From Megalonaias nervosa (Eukaryota > Mollusca > Bivalvia > Unionida > Unionidae): a stretch of DNA of 64,000 nucleotides. The stretch covers positions 186,001-250,000 of the forward strand of contig JAECUM010000793.1 of NCBI GenBank assembly GCA_016617855.1. Reading direction: 5' to 3'. Both the position numbers and the translations under genes were made by a program. The notes below the pieces were generated by a model. The model made no database searches. It was not told where the DNA came from and saw only the letters and a program-made list of their open reading frames with translations. Positions 1 through 12,097 of this stretch are shown here, one piece after another. The number at the start of each line of letters is the position of its first letter. Positions within the stretch are counted from its first letter, which is position 1.

Positions 1-774
1 TTGTCATCACATTTATTATATATTAAACAAAGATACGAGTCTCTCTATCAATACAGGTTTGAGGACTGGTTTATCGAAGTACAGGAAGACATGATTTTAC
101 AGAAAATTCAGTTCTTGTTTATACAACAATACATAATTTTGAAGGTCTTTTGTCAAAATTTAAATCAACCCTTTTGTAAATATTTTTTAAATGATGGATT
201 TTTAACCAAATTCTCTTAAGGAATTTAGGTTGTTTGAAAAATCTTGTTTGGGTTTTATTGGTACAGATTAATTGAGGGTTAAACTTTTTTTGTTACAAGA
301 TAAGATTCTAATACTATGCATTTTTTGGTTTTTCATACTATGATATGAAAAGTTTACTTTGTATAGCATGATTATATATTGCTTTAGAATTCTTTAGAAT
401 TGAAGGCTTGAAAGGAAACAAGACTAATTTATGTTCTTTATATTGTTTCCACATAGCAACATAATGCAGGTTAGCAAGTAAAGTTAGAATGTTTATTCTG
501 TAGATTGGAAATGACTGCATGCCAATTTATAGGAATATAGTCCAACTTGTTTTGTGTGATACATTTTATGGTTTTGTGCATTATCATCTTTTCTGACTTA
601 GATGTTTTGGAGTGTCTTGAAATAGAAACATCTTTAGATTTAGAAAATGCATGTTTTATAATCTAAAATGTTCTTTAATACCATTCAGTAACGGCCATGT
701 CTGAACCTTGAAAAAATTAATTTCATCCTGGAAAAACCCTGGAAGTGACCTGGAAATTTATCTTTAGAAAGGCG
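1..774. other. AT-rich non-coding, presumed PRIM2 intron
   Basis: Nothing beyond chance short frames. No PRIM2 motif was found. Confidence 0.5.
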
Positions 775-965
775 TGGGAACCATGAGTCCATTCAGGTGG
801 ACAGCCTGGAGACAGGAATGAGCAGTCCATTCAGGCAGACAGCTGCAGACAGGGATGAGCAGTCCATTCAGGCAGACAGGGATGAGCAGTCCATTCAGGC
901 GGACAGCCTGCAGACAGGGATGAGCAGTCCATTCAGGCGGACAGCCTGCAGACAGGGACATTGTT
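775..965. repeat. 38-bp minisatellite, 4-5 copies
   Basis: The unit is built on 'agcagtccattcaggcggac' plus 'agcctgcagacagggatg', with one shortened copy. Confidence 0.85.
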
Positions 966-1797
966 TGCAATGAAGTCATTAGTAGACTTGTTTGCAGTGA
1001 AGTCTATCTCCAGTGCCAGACCAGAGGATATGAGTTGCAAATGATATGATATCACACCTGGTTCATACCAAACAATCTGTCAGGATTCAGATTTTGGTCA
1101 AAGCTGACAAAGGCATCACTCAGTCTAGAAGGCATTCAACATTCTTAGTTTACAATGCCAAATGAGAATTTTATTTATGTAGTGCTGTGGGAAATGCTGT
1201 AATCAGATATGTGCCCCATTAACTGCAGTTGCAGATTTTCTGCTTTTTTCTCTTCATGAAAATAACTGCTCAGTATCCACCATTAAGGGTAACTGAGCAG
1301 CAGTCTCCAGTACTCTAAATTCTATATTGGTGTCACTATAGGGTTACTTTGACTCCCAAGACCAGTCTCTTCCTCATTATTGTTAAGGTGAAACCTTTCG
1401 TGTCATCTTTGATTGTTATCTAAATCTCCATGTTAACATTTGAATGACTTCTTTTGAGAACCTTACTCTTAAAGCAGTCTTCCGTCTGTCCCCAGTAAGG
1501 AGGGGTGAAATTAATGCATTGTCAATGGAAAAATGTTGTTTAGAGATCACTGGTAACTATGATTCAGTCTCTCTTTGTCAAGCTGGGTTTCTGGCCAAGA
1601 ATCAGCAGCCTTTAGTAGCTCCTGTTTCTATTGAAATGCCCAGTCTCAGTCATATCGGTGCTGGGGATAATCAAAAAAGGCACTTTTGTCTAGTTAGAAC
1701 TTTGTTTCTATCTGAATCATGGTTAAAATATTTATGCTATTGAAATTTACCTGATGGGAGGTAAATACTTACCACTATAATTATCCTTTTATATTTC
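966..1797. other. Non-coding, presumed PRIM2 intron
   Basis: A 99-codon frame at 1444-1743 has no recognisable domain and no splice context. I see nothing else. Confidence 0.45.
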
Positions 1798-2821
1798 CAG
1801 ACCTGCCAACCCTACTAAAAAGATCGGGAGAATCCAGATTTTTGGACCTATCTCCCGATTCACAGATTTTTAAGAAAAAATCCCGATTTTTCAACTCCCT
1901 GAGGGAAAAAAAAATCTGTATGGGGGGGGGGGACAAAAACATCATTTTCCGTTTCACTGTTTCTGTATCTGGTTTATCTGTGTCTGGTATGTTTCTTAGT
2001 ACTTTACCATATCCGGCTTCTCATCAGCAAATCTCAGTAACATAATGGATAAGCAAAAAAAAAGAAGAAAAGGAAGTAAATGATGAATTTTCACCAGCCA
2101 AGAAAAAGAAATGGGATCAAAAATATAGGAGTGATTGGGGGAAGCAATTTGCTTTCATTCGTCCATCGACTCGCGGGGCCTATCATGCATTCTGCCAGTG
2201 TTGCTCACAGCATCTCTCAATACAGTGTGGTGGTCTAGATGACATTAATAAACAGTGCAAGAGACAAGCACAAACGGTGCGAGAAAGATATTAGCAGCAT
2301 GAGGCCACTGGAATTTTCCATGGTAAAAGAGAAGGATGACTTGTCGGTCATCAGAGCAGAGACAATTTTTACAAGAGCAAGTATTTGAAGTAAATAAAAT
2401 TAATTACGACCAGCTTACATATCAAGCAACTTTTAATTTTTCCCAGATATGTCCTGTTCTTGAAACCTTGAATACGGGTGTAAGTTATTGGTGTACAGCA
2501 AACAAAACATTTTTCATAGTTTGATTTTGTCAGAATTAGCATTAATGTAAATTATTAAACTGTTGTAAATTGTTTATTTGGAGTGAATTAAGCTAATGTT
2601 TTTTTTTTTAACTAGAATGCTGCAAGCAATGAACCCACCTCAAATAATTATCTCCTCAAATTTTTCAAAACTATAATGCTTAACAAAATCATTTAATTTT
2701 AAGTTATATTGTTGTCAGTATGCTTATAATGCAAGCGTTGCAGATGTGTCTAAATAATCTGTAATGTCATTAAAGGATCTTGCCTTTTTCTCCAGCCGAA
2801 TGGAATGAATCGACACTGATG

Positions 2822-3607
2822 CAGACCTGCCAACTCTTACAAGTTTGCTGTCTTACGAAATTACCCTTAAAATACGAACTTACGGCATACAAGGAAAAAC
2901 TACGGAAAAATGATCGTTGCCAAAAATCCGGATAATTGGTTCACCTGTGTTTGTTATGGATCTGGGTTTCATATTAGAATTAGTCAAATTAGTCAGGGAA
3001 CTAGACTAACTTTACAGCAGCACCCCGGATACTTTAACTGCACCTATTTGTTCTTGCAAAGCGTCTGCATGATCAAACTGGATTATAGAATTTTTTTTAA
3101 AATGGCATCCAGAAAGCGATGCATGTTTAAGATGAAAGGGAAAATAAGCTTCTAAAAAAGTGTTAATAATCAACACAGAAGAATAAAAAGGAGTATGCAG
3201 ATTCTTGTGAATAAAAGCTGGAAAGGACACAATTACGTTTATGGGACATCACATGCCAGTTTGAGTATTACTCGTGGCAGGAGATATGATTGCCGTCGTC
3301 ATGTGAAATGGAAAAATAATTTCCAAGAATTACGTCAAGTTGAGAGATAGCAACAAGCCATTGAGTTGCATAGGGTTTGGAACTAAAGTTTGTGCAACTG
3401 TACTAGTGATAAATAAAGTCTACGCATACATTACAAACTTTTCAGTTGAACATGATGTTTATTGTCGCTGCATCGAACTTTTATATGTTTTCCGGCTTTA
3501 CAATAGCAGTTATTGATATTTTGTTACACCTTACTGAAAACAGGTCAATCTTAGGGAGAAAAATCAGCTGCCTTACTGAGACGGACTCTTCAGGGTTGGC
3601 AGGTCTG
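2822..3607 (+). mobile_element. hAT-derived element nested in the outer hAT
   Basis: It has the same terminal motif (CAGACCTGCCAACTC at 2822, GGGTTGGCAGGTCTG ending 3607), flanked on both sides by CTGATG. Inside, GHNYVYGTSHASLSITRGRR and YDCRRHVKWK are a decayed BED finger. It splits the outer hAT, whose coding trace resumes after it. Confidence 0.7.
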
Positions 3608-3699
3608 CTGATGACATGCATAGAGAGTTTCAGCTTTACCAAATCTACAATTTAGGCGCAGAATTGAATGTGGAAAGATCATCAGTGGGTTGCTCTCAG

Positions 3700-3955
3700 G
3701 AAAGAAAGGATGGATCTGGCCAACTGTTGTTTCCAAACCTTGGGAGAGTGTTGCTATCAATACTTTCAATACCACACAGCAACAGCGATGCTGAGAGAGC
3801 ATTCTCAATGGTCAGAAAAAAGAACTAGCCAGAGTTCCAGCCCATCAGCATCAACCCTGGAAGCTATTATTGTTAGCAAATTTGGCACCCAAGGACAAAT
3901 AAAAGATGAACTTTTGCAGAAATGCAAATCTGCAACATACAATGGAGTGAAATAA
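3700..3955 (+). pseudogene. hAT transposase C-terminal dimerisation region, frameshifted
   Basis: FPNLGRVLLSILSIPHSNSD and AERAFSMVRKKN are the hallmark hAT C-terminal motif. The frame then breaks, and a neighbouring frame continues with STLEAIIVSK and ELLQKCKSATY. It belongs to the outer hAT at 1798-4089. Confidence 0.7.
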
Positions 3956-4290
3956 CAAAAGTAAACATCTTTATCATGATATATACACCTTACTCTTGTA
4001 CCTCCTGATTTTTTACCCTGCCTCCTGATTTTTAATGGTGATTTGGGGGCAAATTCCTAATTTTGATTTTTTCAATGTTGGCAGGTTTGCACTTTGCTAC
4101 CCACTCTAAAGTCCTTTCAGTCTCAATCCATGTTAAAGGAGGGCCATGTTCTAATTTACAGAAGGTTATGAAGGTATCAGACTGAAATCCGGTGTTTCTT
4201 TCTAGACAAGAGGAGGGAATAACTACCTTGGACTAATGCCAGGAAAGATCACAGCAATGCAATAATAGCAGGTGAGTATTGCAAAAGTCA

Positions 4291-4440
4291 AATACCTGAT
4301 AGCCACTATTGTTATTGGTACCACATAGCCACTATTGTGATTGGTACCACATAGCCACTATTGTGATTAGGACCACCTAGCCACTGTTGTGATTAGGACC
4401 ACATAGCCACTATTGTGATTGGTACCAGACAGCTACTGTT
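4291..4440. repeat. 26-bp minisatellite, about 5 copies
   Basis: The unit is like 'tagccactattgtgattgg' plus 'taccaca'. Confidence 0.85.
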
Positions 4441-5133
4441 GTGATCAGGTGATATAAGACACAATTACATATGTCATCTCACCTTTGACTGGAAATTCTT
4501 CACAAAGTCCAGACTTGTTTTTCATCATGGATGATCCTAGTAGGCCATGCAGTGTCAAAGGTTGTGCTTAAGTGAGTTCCTTGACATGTTAGTAGATTAA
4601 CCCAGGGAGTTAGTTAACACTGAGGAGAAATCTGCTGTCTCAGTATAGAGATCTTTATTGCAAACCATCCAGATTCTCCTCTTTCATGCCTGGCTCAAAT
4701 TAAACCATAAGAATCACTACCTTTGGTAGCTTATGAGCCAATTCATAACCCTAATATCAGTTGAGTATGATCAAGATTGAATTCTTTGCTATGTTTCTGT
4801 TTGGCCAAAATAAAAGGGAGAAGGGATAGCTGGAAACTTTTCTCCATCTTTGGAAGTAACTCTGATATTTTGACAGCTACCATTCTTAGGTAGCTTGGTA
4901 CAATTATCAAGAGACTTTTCAGTCTCTGACTGAGAGTGATCTTTCATTTATGAGGAAGTCCATGAGGGCTGGGCTTTTGCATCTTATGCCTTTCTTAATC
5001 GTTCCTCTTTGGATGATATGAAATCTCTTATGGCAGTTTAATTTCACTTTTTCCTCATTCTACCTTTGACGGCACACCAGAGTGAGGATATTTATGCATT
5101 TAGGCCTGATTGTGTCAGCCCAGTAAGTTATCT

Positions 5134-5665
5134 TCCAGTCAGCATTAGCATCCTACTGGAAGAAAATGGCATTCCAGTCAGCATTTGCATCCTACTGGAA
5201 GGAAATGGGCATTCCAGTCAGCATTAGTATCCTACTGAAAGGAAATGGGCATTCCAGTCAGCATTAGCATCCTACTTGAAAGAGATGGTCATTTTCCAGT
5301 CAGCATTAGGATCCTTCTAGAAAGAGATGGTCATTTTCCAGTCAGCAGTAGCATTCTACTTAATAGAAATGGTCATATTTGAGTCAGCAGTAGCTTCCTG
5401 CTAGAAAGAAAGGGTCATATTCCAGTCAGCAATTCCAGTCAACAGTAACATCCTGCTGGAAAGAAAGGGTCATATTCCAGTCAGCAGTAGCATCCTGCTG
5501 GAAAGAAAGGGTCATATTCCAGTCAGCAGTAGCATCCTGCTTGAAAGAAAGGGTCATATTCCAGTCAGCAGTAGCATCCTGCTGGAAAGAAAGGGTCTTA
5601 TTCCAGTCAGCAGTAGCATCCTGCTGGAAAGAAAGGATCATATTCCAGTCAGCAATAGTTGGCAA
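5134..5665. repeat. 42-bp minisatellite, about 12 copies
   Basis: The unit is 'attccagtcagcagtagcat' plus 'cctgctggaaagaaagggtcat', and divergence is highest at the 5' side. The length is a codon multiple, so it leaves artificial open frames on both strands. Confidence 0.88.
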
Positions 5666-6904
5666 AATCAGCAGTGTAATCATATTTGGTAATCTGTTAC
5701 TGCTCTTAAATTGTAGCTTTGGAGATAAAACAGATTTGAATTATGTAATACTTGTTATTTTTACTGGATTCCCTCCATTTTCCCTGCTTTGATACCTTTA
5801 ATCATGGTCCAATCAAAGAAGGACAATTATCTGAATGGATGGAGGTGACTAGGTCATCCGAACAAGACTGTTGGTACTAATCTCAAGAGGAAATTTTAAC
5901 TGTGGACTGTGGACAAGCTCTAGGAAAAAATAACAGCAGGCAAGTATTACATGATTAAAATTAGTTCTACCTGCAAAAGCTAAATTTTTTTAGACTTTTT
6001 GAACTTTTAGTTGGCTCCATGTAGTCATTATTGTACTGATATGCCATTAAATGCTAATATATACATATACATTTTCAACAGTATAGCTCTACCTTATTGT
6101 CATATGGGACTTATATTACTACTTTCTAGCAATTTTTCACTTCTATAGTATTTGCTCCCTTCCTTGTAAATTTTTTTTTCATTATCCCCATATCAACAAA
6201 TTTGGGAGGAGGTATAGCATTTAGCCCTTCCTACGTTTGTCTGTGTCACTTGCACTTCTGAATGTGAGCATATAGATGCATCGCAGAAAGAATAACTCTG
6301 CCATATCAATTTTGGGTCACTGTAACCTAAGTAAGTTTGTATTCGCAGCTACTCATTGATTACTTTGTCTCTATTTCATCACAACATAAACTTGCTGTAC
6401 AGATACTTCTGGCTGAAAGTATCTCAACCATACAAGAACTGGGTCAGTATGACCTAATTTGCATGCTTGAGTGACTTGTATTTTCATCAGTTCATTATCT
6501 TGGAGCTTATTTCACATACACTCTTGTCATTACCAAAACTCTGTCAGTTTTTCCCATTGTTCACACTTGAGCAACTTTTGTATTTGTAGCTGTTTGTTTG
6601 CCCCTTCTATCTTGGACCTTGTTTCAACCAATCATGAAAACTGGCAGGTGGATACATCTCAAAGAAAGCAACTCCACTGTAATATAACTATCTGGCTCAG
6701 TTTTAAGTGGCTTTTATATTTTCAGCTGTTTGTTTGTTACATGCCCAATTTCACATACACACATGAAAGCAAATCTAGGTCCGTTTGGCCCAATTTTTTC
6801 ATGCACTAGTGATTTTTGTATTTTTTCATGCACTAGTGACTTTTGTATTTTTAGCTGTTCATTACATGGTCAATATTTGTTAGTGAAAATTGCAGTAATA
6901 GAAT
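5666..6904. other. Presumed PRIM2 intron, no gene
   Basis: It holds a single end of the fold-back family (5929-5970) and a duplicated 'ttttttcatgcactagtga' segment at about 6795-6850. The 112-codon frame at 6471-6809 shows no domain. Confidence 0.45.
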
Positions 6905-7632
6905 GCTTCATTATACCTGTCCAGTAAAGAAAATATTCCTACATTATACCCATCCAGTAAAGAAAATATTCCTACATTATACCTGTCCAGTAAAGAAAAT
7001 ATTCCTACATTATACCCATCCAGTAAAGAAAATATTCCTACATTATACCTGTCCAGTAAAGAAAATATTCCTACATATACCCGTCCTGGAAAGAAAATAT
7101 TCCTACATTATACCCATCCAGTAAAGAAAATATTCCTTCATTATACCTGTCCAGTAAAGAAAATATTCCTACATTATACCTGTCCAGTAAAGAAAATATT
7201 CCTTCATTATACCTGTCCAGTAAAGAAAATATTCCTACATTATACCTGTCCAGTAAAGAAAATATTCTTACATTATACCCGTCCAGTAACGAAAATATTC
7301 CTACATTATACCTGTCCAGTAACGAAAATATTCCTACATTATACCTGTCCAGTAAAGAAAATATTCCTACATTATACCCATCCAGTAAAGAAAATATTCC
7401 TACATTATACCCATCCAGTAAAGAAAATATTCCTACATTATACCCATCCAGTAAAGAAAATATTCCTACATTATACCTGTCCAGTAACGAAAATATTCCT
7501 ACATTATATTTGTCCAGTAAAGAAAATATTCCTACATAATACCTGTCCGGTAAATAAAATATTCCTAAATTATACCTGTCCAGTAAAGAAAATATTCCTA
7601 CATTATACCTCTCCAATAAAGAAAATATTCCT
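6905..7632. repeat. 33-bp minisatellite, about 22 copies
   Basis: The unit is 'attatacctgtccagtaaag' plus 'aaaatattcctac'. There are variant positions (cct/ccc, agt/ggt, aag/acg). The length is a codon multiple, so a spurious 181-codon frame exists on the minus strand at 7071-7616. Confidence 0.9.
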
Positions 7633-7859
7633 TACCTGTAATTTGAAAGGTGGGTCATTCAAGGGAGTTGACCAGGGATTATTCCATATTTTAACATGCA
7701 TAAGCAGGTGTGATACCTAGCTTAAAAAAAAGGGGAAAGCTTTCAGGAGACAAGTCTTATGTAAAAGGCACTGTAGAAGTGTCATATTTCTTAACAAAGT
7801 CATGGAATGAAAGAGGATAACCATCAAGTCAATCACACACAAGTGAATTTACATACAGC

Positions 7860-8385
7860 ACTCCCTCACTATATGATCCTTCATTATAACAGTTCCTATT
7901 ATAAGGCAGTTATGGTCATGAATACCATTTCATTATGTAGTAGTAGAGGTATATAATATGATCTTCATTTTAAGGTAGCATATTTGGGCTCCCATGGAGA
8001 GGATTATATTTGGGGATGCTGTATCATGTACTGAATTATAAGGAGGAAGACTGCATCCTGTACTTTTTATAATGTTATCTCACTATAAGGCAGATACTCT
8101 AACTCCCATAGACAGTATTATAATCAGGGAGAAATATAATGTCTGACTATATTGCAGGATGCTCTAACTCCTACAGACACTGTTATAATGAGGGAGAAAT
8201 ATCAAGTACTTCATTATAATGTCCTCTATAAAGCACTATACTCATAGACAGTATTACAGTGAGGAAGGACTGTATCATGTACTTCACTATAGAGTTCTCT
8301 CACTTTAAGTCAGTATACTATGTAACTTCCATGGAGAGCATTGTATTGAGTGCTGTATGGTCTCCAAATTATTGATATAATGCCA
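7860..8385. repeat. Degenerate repeat, units about 64-82 bp
   Basis: 'ctctaactcccatagacag' with 'tattataatgagggagaa'-like segments recur at about 8098, 8162, 8236 and 8318, with looser copies before. It ends just before the acceptor of the PRIM2 exon at 8439. Confidence 0.6.
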
Positions 8386-8438
8386 TTAGCAATTCAGTGT
8401 GAAATTATAGATACTCGGATTTTTTTTTTTTTCTCCAG

Positions 8439-8592
8439 ATTATGAGCGACTTGAAGGGCAACCACTACCAGCTGGCATGTACACACTATTTTGAAGCTGT
8501 TCATCACCTTTCCCTGGATACACACAATGGAATCAACCACCCCAACCAGTACTTTGATGACAGCCGAAAGGAGCTCAATGGAAATAAATTGG
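8439..8592 (+). CDS. PRIM2: DNA primase large subunit, penultimate coding exon (Fe-S domain end)
   Basis: PRIM2 is the regulatory large subunit of eukaryotic primase. With PRIM1 and DNA polymerase alpha it makes the RNA primer in the nucleus. This exon follows a long T-run and 'ctccag' acceptor and reads IMSDLKGNHYQLACTHYFE, then a segment with NHPNQYF. This matches the vertebrate PRIM2 C-terminal region ('KGTHYQVACQKYFE', 'NHPNQFF'). The Cys in QLAC corresponds to the last of the four 4Fe-4S ligands. The exon begins in phase 0 and ends at a GTATGA donor after one base of a Gly codon, compatible with the next exon. The preceding exon, with the third Fe-S Cys and a 'YHGCPF'-type motif, was not found in positions 1-8438 and should lie upstream. 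The identification rests on recognising family motifs, not on an alignment. Confidence 0.88.
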
Positions 8593-9898
8593 GTATGAAT
8601 GCTATACATAAATTGTTACTTCCTATGGGCTTATCTAAAAGGTAAAACCCAACAAGCATTCAATTTTTCCAAATATAAATTTATTTCCTTAAATTATAAA
8701 ATCAAGCAAAGTGAATGAATTAAAAATAACTTAGAGTACAGTATGAATTTTTAGAATATTATCCTAAATGTACTATCTACTTCATAGTATTCTGCAAAAA
8801 AGATCCAAAGATATTCCGAATCAAGGTTCTAATGTGCTTATGTGCCATGCTAGCACCACTGAAGAAACGCTATTTTAACATCGAAAGTTTTTACTTTAAT
8901 CCAGTGAAAGTTGAAAGTCACTAAAGACTTGAATGTTTCACATACTCACACAAAATTAATTAATAATAAATATCAAAGTCCTGAATAATTTTACAGTAGT
9001 CCAGCAAGGTACTGTCTATTTAGAATAAATGATTTTTTTCCACTCCAACTCTTAAAAACCTGGAACATAACTGAAAAATGATAACACTGTGTTTTAATTC
9101 TCGTATGTAGTCACTTAATGCATATCAAATAAACAAATCTGAACCACTAGTAAAGAACATTTATCTTATTGTGGAATATCTTGGTCGTCAACAGTATTTT
9201 TTAAACTTATTGTTGAGCCAATCAACAACTAAGGCATGCATTACAAATGTAATCCCTAGGTCAAGTTATGTTGACATGATCTACATTCAGCTAATGTGTG
9301 GTGTACATTGAATTTGTTGTTGACATGAACTTGGCAACTTGACCCTGATTTATTAATGGAGAAAGTAGATACATGTATTCTTATAGCACAAGCCAGCCAC
9401 AGATTTAAAAAATTAAAAACTGAATGTCATTAACCCGAATGACTTAAATAAAACTATACTATAAATTAATATATGATATCGATATCTGCAACAACATGCA
9501 TACAAGTCTGATCCAATGATGTGTTGCATAATGCATGACCAGATCAGGGTCGATGCTGTTTGTTCTACTGACTACTCCTAGCAAACTGCATAAACCCAGG
9601 TCTGCTGGTGCAGCATGTGATGGCAGATTAGGGTCTGTGGAATTTACTGTTGAATTAGACTTTTAAGCAAGTATGTATGGTAATTTCATGACTACCATGT
9701 TTAAAGGTGTCAACAGGTACCTGGGTACTCATGTACCCACCCATTCATAATTACTCTGGTAATAAAATTAGCTATAGGGTACCTGTTTAGTCCATGTAAA
9801 AAAAACATGTTTCCAAGTTCTGATCAAAGATTTCTGTTATTGTATGAGATGTTAGGAAACTTGCATACATTTAACTTCTACGTGAATTGAAGTTTCAG
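8593..9898 (+). other. Last intron of the PRIM2-like gene
   Basis: 1306 bases from GTATGA to TTTCAG, AT-rich, containing MITE copy 1. Phase 1. Confidence 0.8.
9536..9680. mobile_element. Palindromic MITE copy 1 (PRIM2 last intron)
   Basis: The arms are built from 'agatcagggtcgatgctg' and 'ggcagattagggtctgtgg', with 'ttttaagcaagta' at one end. It is related to the copies at 10250, 13290, 29780 and 31046. Confidence 0.5.
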
Positions 9899-10053
9899 GT
9901 GGAGGGACAAACCGATCTCAGCGCCCAGCATCCCAGGGCACTCCCAAATCAAAGCCATCTACTTCCCAGGCATCTCAGCATAGTGATTCAGGAGAAATGA
10001 TGGATGATGATTTTGATTTTGAAGCAGCAGTGCAGTCGATACCGCAGGAATAG
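9899..10053 (+). CDS. PRIM2: DNA primase large subunit, terminal coding exon with stop
   Basis: The exon begins after 'agtttcag' and supplies the last two bases of the Gly codon split by the intron at 8593-9898. It encodes about 50 residues: a Gly/Ser/Gln/Pro/Lys-rich linker (GGTNRSQRPASQGTPKSK), then an acidic tail around MMDDDFDFEAA, ending at TAG 10051-10053. Vertebrate PRIM2 also ends in a low-complexity linker and an acidic tail. The distance from the last Fe-S Cys to the stop, about 88 residues, is close to the roughly 85 residues of human PRIM2. The tail is poorly conserved, so the call depends on splice phase, length and its neighbour. Confidence 0.82.
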
Positions 10054-10560
10054 TGTACATATTCTACTGATTTTTACTTGCATAAATATTGTCTTGCAAG
10101 CCAAGACAAAACTCGATATCCCAGCAAATGACTGTAAAGGGTTTTTGAGAAGAATGTTAAGTTTAGACATGCTTCTTTTATTTATTATTATGGTATCGAT
10201 TTTAAGACAGTCTGGACAAGTGTCAGAGTGAAATGTTATCATTGGACATGCAATACTGGCAAATCTGGGTTTATGCAGTTTGTTAGGACAAACAATAGAA
10301 CAAAACTGCATAGACCCTGATCTGCTGGCACATTTTGCTTTTACAGATGTGGCTATGTTTTCTTTGCAGTTGGGGCCAACTTAACAAACAAATATGAATA
10401 CTACACTCTAGAATTTATATATCACAAAACTTCATTGTGATGTTTATTTAGAGTATTATTATTATTTTGAATTACTGTACTATCGTTTATTTTCGTGGGG
10501 ATCAATTTTTACGGGTACTTAAATAAGTGGTTTAACCTCTACAAAACCCCCAAATAAAGA
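10054..10560 (+). other. Probable PRIM2 3' UTR and downstream flank
   Basis: This is AT-rich sequence after the PRIM2 stop. It contains a palindromic MITE copy at about 10250-10395. AATAAA-like hexamers near 10553-10558 and 10569-10575 are the first plausible polyadenylation signals I see, so the 3' UTR may be about 500-530 bases and carry the MITE. The ORFs here are short and unsupported. Confidence 0.35.
10250..10395. mobile_element. Palindromic MITE copy 2 (probable PRIM2 3' UTR)
   Basis: 'gcagtttgttaggacaaac', 'tgcatagaccctgatctgc' and 'cagttggggccaactta' match the family core and end. Confidence 0.55.
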
Positions 10561-12097
10561 ATGCAAAAGAATAAAACTAGGCTGATGCAAAAGGCTACCA
10601 CATGTATGAGCACAAATCAAGATGCAACAAGTTCAGTACTTGTACCGTGTCTTAATCCAAGTGAATAATGTCAACAGAAGCTGACACTGCCAATAACAAT
10701 AAAACAATACTACCATCTCTATGAGCACAAATAAAACACCTGTCAAGATCAATTATATACACCATGGTTTCAGCCAAGTGAATACCATCAGTGGAAGCTG
10801 ATGCAGCCAATAACACTAAAATGATACTACCACCTCTGTGCACACAAATAAAATACCTGTCCAGATCTGTTACAACGTGGTTTCATCTGATTTCAGAACA
10901 TCAAAGAAAGCTGATGACATCAAAGTGCAAAGACATTAATAGATTGAAAGACAGTGGAATCAATTTTGTTTGCACCAGCTTTATGTACAGACCAACTTCA
11001 ATCACCATACTTTCCAGTAAATAAAGAGGACAGAAAAATTAAAATCACACATCCACAACTGGTGTGCTAAATAGGTCAAGCAGACAATCACATAAAAGGA
11101 AGTTGTTACTGGTGATGATCATTGCAACTTTATTAATCAAGCCAATTCACACTGAATGGATAAATGTAGCAATGTGACAGTGAGTGAAAAATCGGACCTA
11201 ATTATTAGTGGTTGTAAGAAAGCTAGACTTGTTTATTTCAACAGTTGGGGGATTATTTACCCGACATGCATTTGTGTGTACCATGAGATTTGATTGACAT
11301 AATGTTAATTTTGTGACTTTGTCCCAAAATCGGTGAAGTGTGAGCTTTAATATTCTGCTGTAATTAGTGTATATAGATACTGTCCATTAATGACAGAGCT
11401 TCAAACAATAGTTCTGGTGTTTTGTTCTTTTGGACTAAGACTGCATGGATAAAATGAAGTGTGCTTTCAGGAGGTTTGAGATATTTTGAATAATTATTAG
11501 ATTTATTTATCATATACTGGTATTTTGTTTGTTCTTCATCACTTTTAGTATTACAAGTGCTTGAAAACCTTATACTGTTTCTCATTTCTGTCTATCCTTA
11601 TTTTGTATATTGATTTAACGCAGTGAACAGAAATTACAGCTACCAGATACCTTATCGGTATGTGTACATTCAAACAAAATAAGATGCTTTATAATTGCTT
11701 TTTTCAAAGGGTTGAAATAAAACAAGCATATGACCAAGCTATTATTTTATTACCAGATTAAAGTATTGATGTTGATTTATCAAATATTAGTAGCTTTTTT
11801 AACATCTAGGAATAAAACACAGTAAGAATATAGGAGGTGAGGTGGGTTGTCATCACATGTGGCCAATTTTTCGTTGAGCCTTTAAATTCATGGTTCAGGG
11901 AAACTACAGACACCATGAAAATTGGTCCTCCACAAAAATTTCTGATACCACAGTGTCTGGAATTGTTTGAATGAAGAAAATTTTGAACCCAGCTCCTTGT
12001 CCGTTTTATTAATGACTATAATGATTATTTGAAGATGTAAATCTGAATTGTGTAATTGGACTGAAATTATATTTGAATGTGACATTGCTGTATCCAG
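10561..12097. other. Intergenic, no supported gene
   Basis: Around 10640-10890 are two diverged copies of a segment with 'caagtgaataccatc...gaagctgatgc' and 'caataacac...aaatactacca'. Otherwise it is AT-rich without coding signal. Confidence 0.45.

Larger units (their letters stand above)
1798..4089 (+). mobile_element. Internally deleted hAT transposon (outer element)
   Basis: The terminal inverted repeats are CAGACCTGCCAAC at 1798 and its counterpart CAAACCTGCCAAC (reverse) ending at 4089. The 5' side holds a BED-type zinc-finger remnant (2097-2290: YRSDWGKQFAFIRPSTRG, AFCQCCSQHLSI). The 3' side holds the C-terminal dimerisation motif (3741-3829: SILSIPHSNSDAERAFSMVR). The catalytic middle is missing and a second element is inserted at 2822-3607. 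No convincing 8-bp target duplication was seen. Confidence 0.75.

Noticed and set aside
5426..5792. Overlapping 85- and 83-codon frames
   Set aside because: They derive from the 42-bp array (14-residue repeats).
7071..7616. 181-codon open frame on the minus strand
   Set aside because: It is wholly inside the 33-bp minisatellite. The 11-residue repeats reflect the unit length, and there is no start or splice context.
1..8438. Earlier PRIM2 exons, including the third Fe-S Cys exon
   Set aside because: No frame with the expected 'YHGCPF'-type motif or flanking helices was found; they should be upstream of the window.
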